DNA from: Ardenticatenaceae bacterium
Lineage (GTDB): Bacteria; Chloroflexota; Anaerolineae; Promineifilales; Promineifilaceae
Direction: 5' to 3'
NCBI GenBank assembly: GCA_020634495.1
Contig: JACKBR010000002.1
Location: 1-64,000 of the forward strand
Length of the DNA stretch: 64,000 nucleotides
The translations under genes and the position numbers were made by a program. Each line of letters starts with the position of its first letter. Positions within the stretch are counted from its first letter, which is position 1. Below, one piece after another: positions 61,901-64,000 of the stretch. The notes under the pieces are model-generated. The model was not told the DNA's origin, did no database searches, and saw only the letters and a program-made list of their open reading frames with translations.

Positions 61901-63683
61901 GGTTTCCATGACCTAACGTGCCGTCGCCAAGCAGGACGCCCATCAGGTAGGGATCCAGAGGTAGCTCTCGTTCCAAAAAGGAGACTGGCTCGACAAGTGG
62001 GATAAAGTAGCGGGCATTGCCGGATGTGGTGAAAAGATTCTGGCGCATTTCCTGTAACTGGAGAACCATGGGCAGGTAATCCCGCCATTTCCGCAAGGGC
62101 GTATTGACCTGCCATAAGTGTTCGTCGCAGCATTCTGTCTGGGAACCATCGCTAAACGTCACACGAAACAGGGGCTTTTTCCCTTGAGGATAGACGCCAA
62201 CCACACGGGATGTACCGCCTTCTGGATTGACGACTTCATCTCCTACCTGGATATCGCCCATGCGCTTCCAACCTGTGGGCGTCAGCACCTTGTTGTCTAA
62301 TCCTTGCGCTTTTCCCGTTCCCATTTCTCCAATTGCGACCGCTTCTGAATAGGTTTCCAGGCGAGTCAAAATGGCCGCAGCCGCATGTTTTTGGGCAGGC
62401 AACAGACCGGATTTGCCCCGACCATTCTGGTCGACCATGCCGGGTATCTTTCGCTTCTTGCTCAAGCTGTTCAGCAAACGGCCGTATCCATTCAAATCAA
62501 ACTGGTAAACCGGGGGATACTCCTGAGCCACAATGCCCGTCAGGTGCGCAATCCACTTCTGCAAGAACTGCTCCAGTTCCGCCCCTTTGTAGCTGGTGAC
62601 CTGGCCACTGCTGTCCACGGTGGTGATGTCGGTGACGACGCTTTCCGTCTCCAGATGCGTCACCCGGGTGCGGCCGTCCGGCAGCGGCTCTTCAAATTCC
62701 TCGGCGCGGGTCACTTTGTAGTTACGGCCCTTGATGAGCAGCCGCTCGTCGTCACCGGCCAATACCTGATTGTTGAGATGACCGGCCGCAATGACGCTGT
62801 TCATGTGCCCAATTTTGAGGGGGGTTAACGGCCGTAACGGGACGTTAGCGCCGTTCGGGTCGAGATGCTCCCGCCAGGCAGCTTTACTGCTGGCACCCAG
62901 CTGCCGGGCTTCGGCTAGGGCGTCAGCCGGATCAACAAATTGGGAGCGGAATTTAAATGCGCTGTGTTTGACTGCTAGCGAGGGAAGCGTGTAGGTGGGC
63001 TCAGAAACGGCCGTTAAAGGTTGCAGCATCTCTTTGCCTGCCGCCAACTGCGCCACCCTTTCCACCATCTCGCCATCGGGCGCAATGGCTTTCGGCCGCA
63101 GGATGCCAAAGAGGACAATTTGTTTGAACCGATCGTACGTGTCATCGGGGAAGCGGTAAATCTGCACCCGATCGTACCAGGACAAAATATAGCGAGTGGC
63201 TTTACGAAAGCGGAGCATGTGCTGGGGCACCACCCAGACGAGCAAGCCGCCCGGCTGTAGCCAGGGGCGGGTGTGGACCAGCCATTGGTACTCTAATCTT
63301 CCGTCTTCATCGTCATGATCATAAGGCGGGTTGAGATAGAGCAAATTGTAACCACTGCGCGAGGTGACCAGGCTGAGATAGCTGTCGTGGAGAATGCGCG
63401 TACCGTGTGCTGTGGTCGAATCCTCATTATCTGATCCATGCCGGGAAATAAGGAGCTGGCCCACGACTTCACGTGCCGCCTTGGCCCGCCCTTCATGCAG
63501 CTCAACGCCAAAGGGTTCCAGGCCCAGCTTTTCGGCCAGGGTCACCAATGCGGTGCCTTCACCGGCACATGGGTCTAGGATACGGCCGTCTTTTGAGACA
63601 GTGATATGGTTACAAATGAGATTAGTGACGGCAGGGGGAAGCGGGAAATAGCCCGCTTTTTCCACATTGATGAGTCGGGTCAT
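58929..63683 (-). CDS. adenine methylase-SNF2 helicase fusion interrupted by an intein
   Basis: 1584 aa precursor; GGAGG seven bases before the ATG at 63683. Residues about 1-200: N6-adenine methylase (LDPCAGEGTAL motif I, LLYLNPPYD motif IV). From about 425: SNF2/DEAD helicase with split Walker A GEMGTGK|TT, PPHLVDKWQ, a Cys-rich insert (CPVCGE ... CSNEQC), LLLVDEVHQYKG (motif II), LTGTIYGG (III) and RRSWRIGQTEPV (VI). Residues 459-811 are an intein; splicing restores GTGKTT. The Asn/Gly/His-rich tail is probably disordered. Methylase-helicase fusions on mobile elements (DarB-like) protect incoming DNA from restriction; that role is inferred from architecture and context. Confidence 0.9.
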   Translation of the reverse strand: MTRLINVEKAGYFPLPPAVTNLICNHITVSKDGRILDPCAGEGTALVTLAEKLGLEPFGVELHEGRAKAAREVVGQLLISRHGSDNEDSTTAHGTRILHDSYLSLVTSRSGYNLLYLNPPYDHDDEDGRLEYQWLVHTRPWLQPGGLLVWVVPQHMLRFRKATRYILSWYDRVQIYRFPDDTYDRFKQIVLFGILRPKAIAPDGEMVERVAQLAAGKEMLQPLTAVSEPTYTLPSLAVKHSAFKFRSQFVDPADALAEARQLGASSKAAWREHLDPNGANVPLRPLTPLKIGHMNSVIAAGHLNNQVLAGDDERLLIKGRNYKVTRAEEFEEPLPDGRTRVTHLETESVVTDITTVDSSGQVTSYKGAELEQFLQKWIAHLTGIVAQEYPPVYQFDLNGYGRLLNSLSKKRKIPGMVDQNGRGKSGLLPAQKHAAAAILTRLETYSEAVAIGEMGTGKAQGLDNKVLTPTGWKRMGDIQVGDEVVNPEGGTSRVVGVYPQGKKPLFRVTFSDGSQTECCDEHLWQVNTPLRKWRDYLPMVLQLQEMRQNLFTTSGNARYFIPLVEPVSFLERELPLDPYLMGVLLGDGTLGHGNPTISSMDEEIIQGAQAALPDGLTLKPNDKVTYRIARKRKPDSSGWTIPKNVVTESLRQLGLYGTGAGTKFIPEIYQFASVSSRIALLQGLLDTDGTIGYRNGCITFTSVSEQLASDLAALVQSLGGVAKTSTRRTRYKHNGVKRLGRISHRVSVSLPNEIQPFRLSRKLERVVPRTKYQPSRAIVEVEYVGKKEAQCIALDSENQLYVTDDYIVTHNTTIGASVAAGRHARRTIVLCPPHLVDKWQREFKAVWPGVRTTHLQTISDVDQFFGDQPDDAPLVGVLKQTTARSASGWEHAYDYGGPASHNYGSKGYSDIERPWGNVISARKLMDLPVEERPFTERQILALQQRGIRCPVCGETQFRSGRPLTVKELKTATWTCSNEQCRSPLYQFTRRRSDSQVRGSFKLYAQRERLIRSYTDKGQPVPFHELEKWHGTTVRDTFGYGKVLLAGYIKKRGQGKLDLLLVDEVHQYKGFDSDQGYAMHHLAQAAEKVVALTGTIYGGKASSLFYLLFRLAPEMGKTYVDPEATGQRRLRSRDWVSAYGILQRIETVTLDEDGRQTANSRSNVRFKELPGGSPAMLPWLLNRSVFLSLGDMGFPLPGYTEIPVSVPMAPEQALRYESLKDQLKEELKERLIRGDKSLLAGYLYALLFWPDSPRRAKVVECPRTGDVVASVPGLPDDFIGPKEEEIIELCLQEKAQGRRVLLLCQQTDTLDIQPEWKAMLEAVGLKAAILRAAPNKREKWVEKQVEAGVDVIITHPRKVETGIDLLDFPTIVWMAIDYSVYTVLQASRRSWRIGQTEPVKVYFFAYEETIQEDALRLVAAKVAAALRVNGDTVGDDSLAELDDLTSGDLVATLAKIITGDVQIEAHSLQQAFAEANASLRQANTIIGDYQMVEEEPEEAEAVVINGNGHNGRSAQQASLFTHGHSPIDNGHGQEKHNGVAVISTHLNGKQAKHDESDETHEPGDLHKPAPPPVPRPRLLLSQLSA
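61251..62309 (-). other. intein with LAGLIDADG homing endonuclease
   Basis: 353 residues. N-terminal splicing block begins AQGLDNKVLTPTGWKRM (Ala at position 1, inserted after GTGK), DOD endonuclease motifs LMGVLLGDGTLG and LLQGLLDTDGTIG, and C-terminal blocks IVEVEYVGKKEAQCIALDS and YIVTHN before Thr+1. Insertion in a P-loop is a known hot spot. Ala1 in place of Cys/Ser implies the alternative splicing route that bypasses the first acyl shift. Confidence 0.9.
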
Positions 63684-64000
63684 AGGGCACCTCCAAACAG
63701 GATTCTAGTATCGCCCTATGAAGCGCGTTAGCGCTCAATTCGATCAAAAAGAGAGCAAGAATAATCTCTACTTTAACCTGCTAATAGAATTAATATTCGT
63801 GGTCAGCATGACGTAATAATCAAATACTTCTTATGAACAAAGCTTGGATCTCTTCTCAGTTATTCCCAAAGGCTTAGGCTTTAATTACTTAGGAAATTAA
63901 TTGCCTGAAGGGGAAAGACAACGGAAACCGAGAGAATTGTTAGAAGTCGATGGCAAGTGATAGTAGCGATCCACTGCTAGGATGCCGCCCGCAAGGATAA
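63684..64000. other. intergenic, no gene seen
   Basis: AT-rich stretch upstream of the methylase-helicase gene. No frame, hairpin or repeat strong enough to call; presumably holds that gene's promoter. Confidence 0.4.

Larger units (their letters stand above)
451..63600. repeat. highly iterated palindrome ACGGCCGT (about 80 copies)
   Basis: Read by eye, about 80 copies, often as AAACGGCCGTTTCC, in genes of all regions and in intergenic DNA. Inside genes it is translated as ETAV, NGRF/NGRS or RPF tripeptides depending on frame. None was seen in the IS110, IS630 or IS605 sequences. Confidence 0.9.

Noticed and set aside
1..64000. CRISPR array, tRNA or rRNA genes
   Set aside because: No regularly spaced direct repeats, cloverleaf or conserved rRNA segment was found despite the Cas3 domain at the left edge.

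Overview
The window looks like about 64 kb of bacterial chromosome or large plasmid, most likely from Chloroflexota (Anaerolineae/Ardenticatenia type). This is an inference from the gene repertoire (TolB-like propeller and DUF11 surface protein, WYL regulators, STAND-type ATPase with winged helix, NBR1-like Ig domains, a DUF4417/coupling-protein mobilisation operon) and from an extreme iteration of the 8-bp palindrome ACGGCCGT. I counted about 80 copies by eye; about one is expected by chance. The palindrome is absent from the insertion sequences. No rRNA, tRNA or CRISPR array was seen.

Layout. (1) 1-2.7 kb: the 5' part of a gene fusing an HTH-WYL regulator to a Cas3-type HD nuclease (it runs off the left edge), a small HTH gene and a DUF2726/zinc-finger protein. 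(2) 2.6-15.5 kb, all on the minus strand: a mobile-element backbone with two paralogous large proteins that resemble cellular-type (double-psi beta-barrel) RNA-dependent RNA polymerases, DUF4417, a VirD4/TcpA coupling protein, a compact relaxase, a relaxosome-type protein, an oriT-like structured region, SSB, a 44-aa membrane peptide, and an IS110 element bordered by unusual structured repeats. (3) 15.6-28 kb: an insertion-sequence-rich zone (IS630 with a -1 slippery site, IS3 fragment, complete IS605-type tnpA/tnpB, decayed IS1595), a 1215-aa secreted beta-propeller protein, a DUF234-type AAA ATPase, and a broken duplicate of a DnaA_N/unknown-gene module. (4) 28-35.5 kb, minus strand: a signalling or conflict cluster consisting of a degenerate HNH + phosphotransferase + effector-associated-domain protein, a Ser/Thr kinase, a membrane SH3 protein and a STAND-like ATPase with a C-terminal winged helix. 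(5) 36.5-55.9 kb, plus strand: a type VII (ESX/Yuk-like) secretion locus with four small WXG100/ESAT-6-like proteins, two VWA-TM-FHA proteins, a Ser/Thr kinase, a PP2C phosphatase with an outside domain, a giant 2.8-kb-codon FtsK/EssC-type ATPase with seven ATPase modules, a YukD-FHA fusion, and a pseudokinase with a C-terminal membrane helix (EssB/YukC-like). (6) 55.9-63.7 kb, minus strand: KilA-N remnant, hairpins, the intact copy of the DnaA_N/unknown-gene module (the unknown gene is frameshifted), and a 1584-aa adenine methylase-SNF2 helicase whose Walker A motif is interrupted by an intein.

How the parts fit together. Regions 2 and 6 carry replication, mobilisation and anti-restriction type functions expected of an integrative or conjugative element. 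The T7SS locus is self-contained: small substrates, motor, ubiquitin-like and pseudokinase partners in the order of the Bacillus yuk operon, plus a kinase/phosphatase/FHA circuit that could gate secretion by phosphorylation. The N- and C-terminal pieces of a KilA-N gene lie about 34 kb apart next to copies of the same repeat, on either side of regions 3(part)-5. This suggests, without proving it, that the cluster arrived as, or is carried in, an island. The strongest candidates for an undescribed system are the phospho-regulated T7SS with its seven-module motor, the paired RdRp-like proteins of the mobilisation region, the WYL-Cas3 HD fusion, and the HNH/kinase/EAD cluster.
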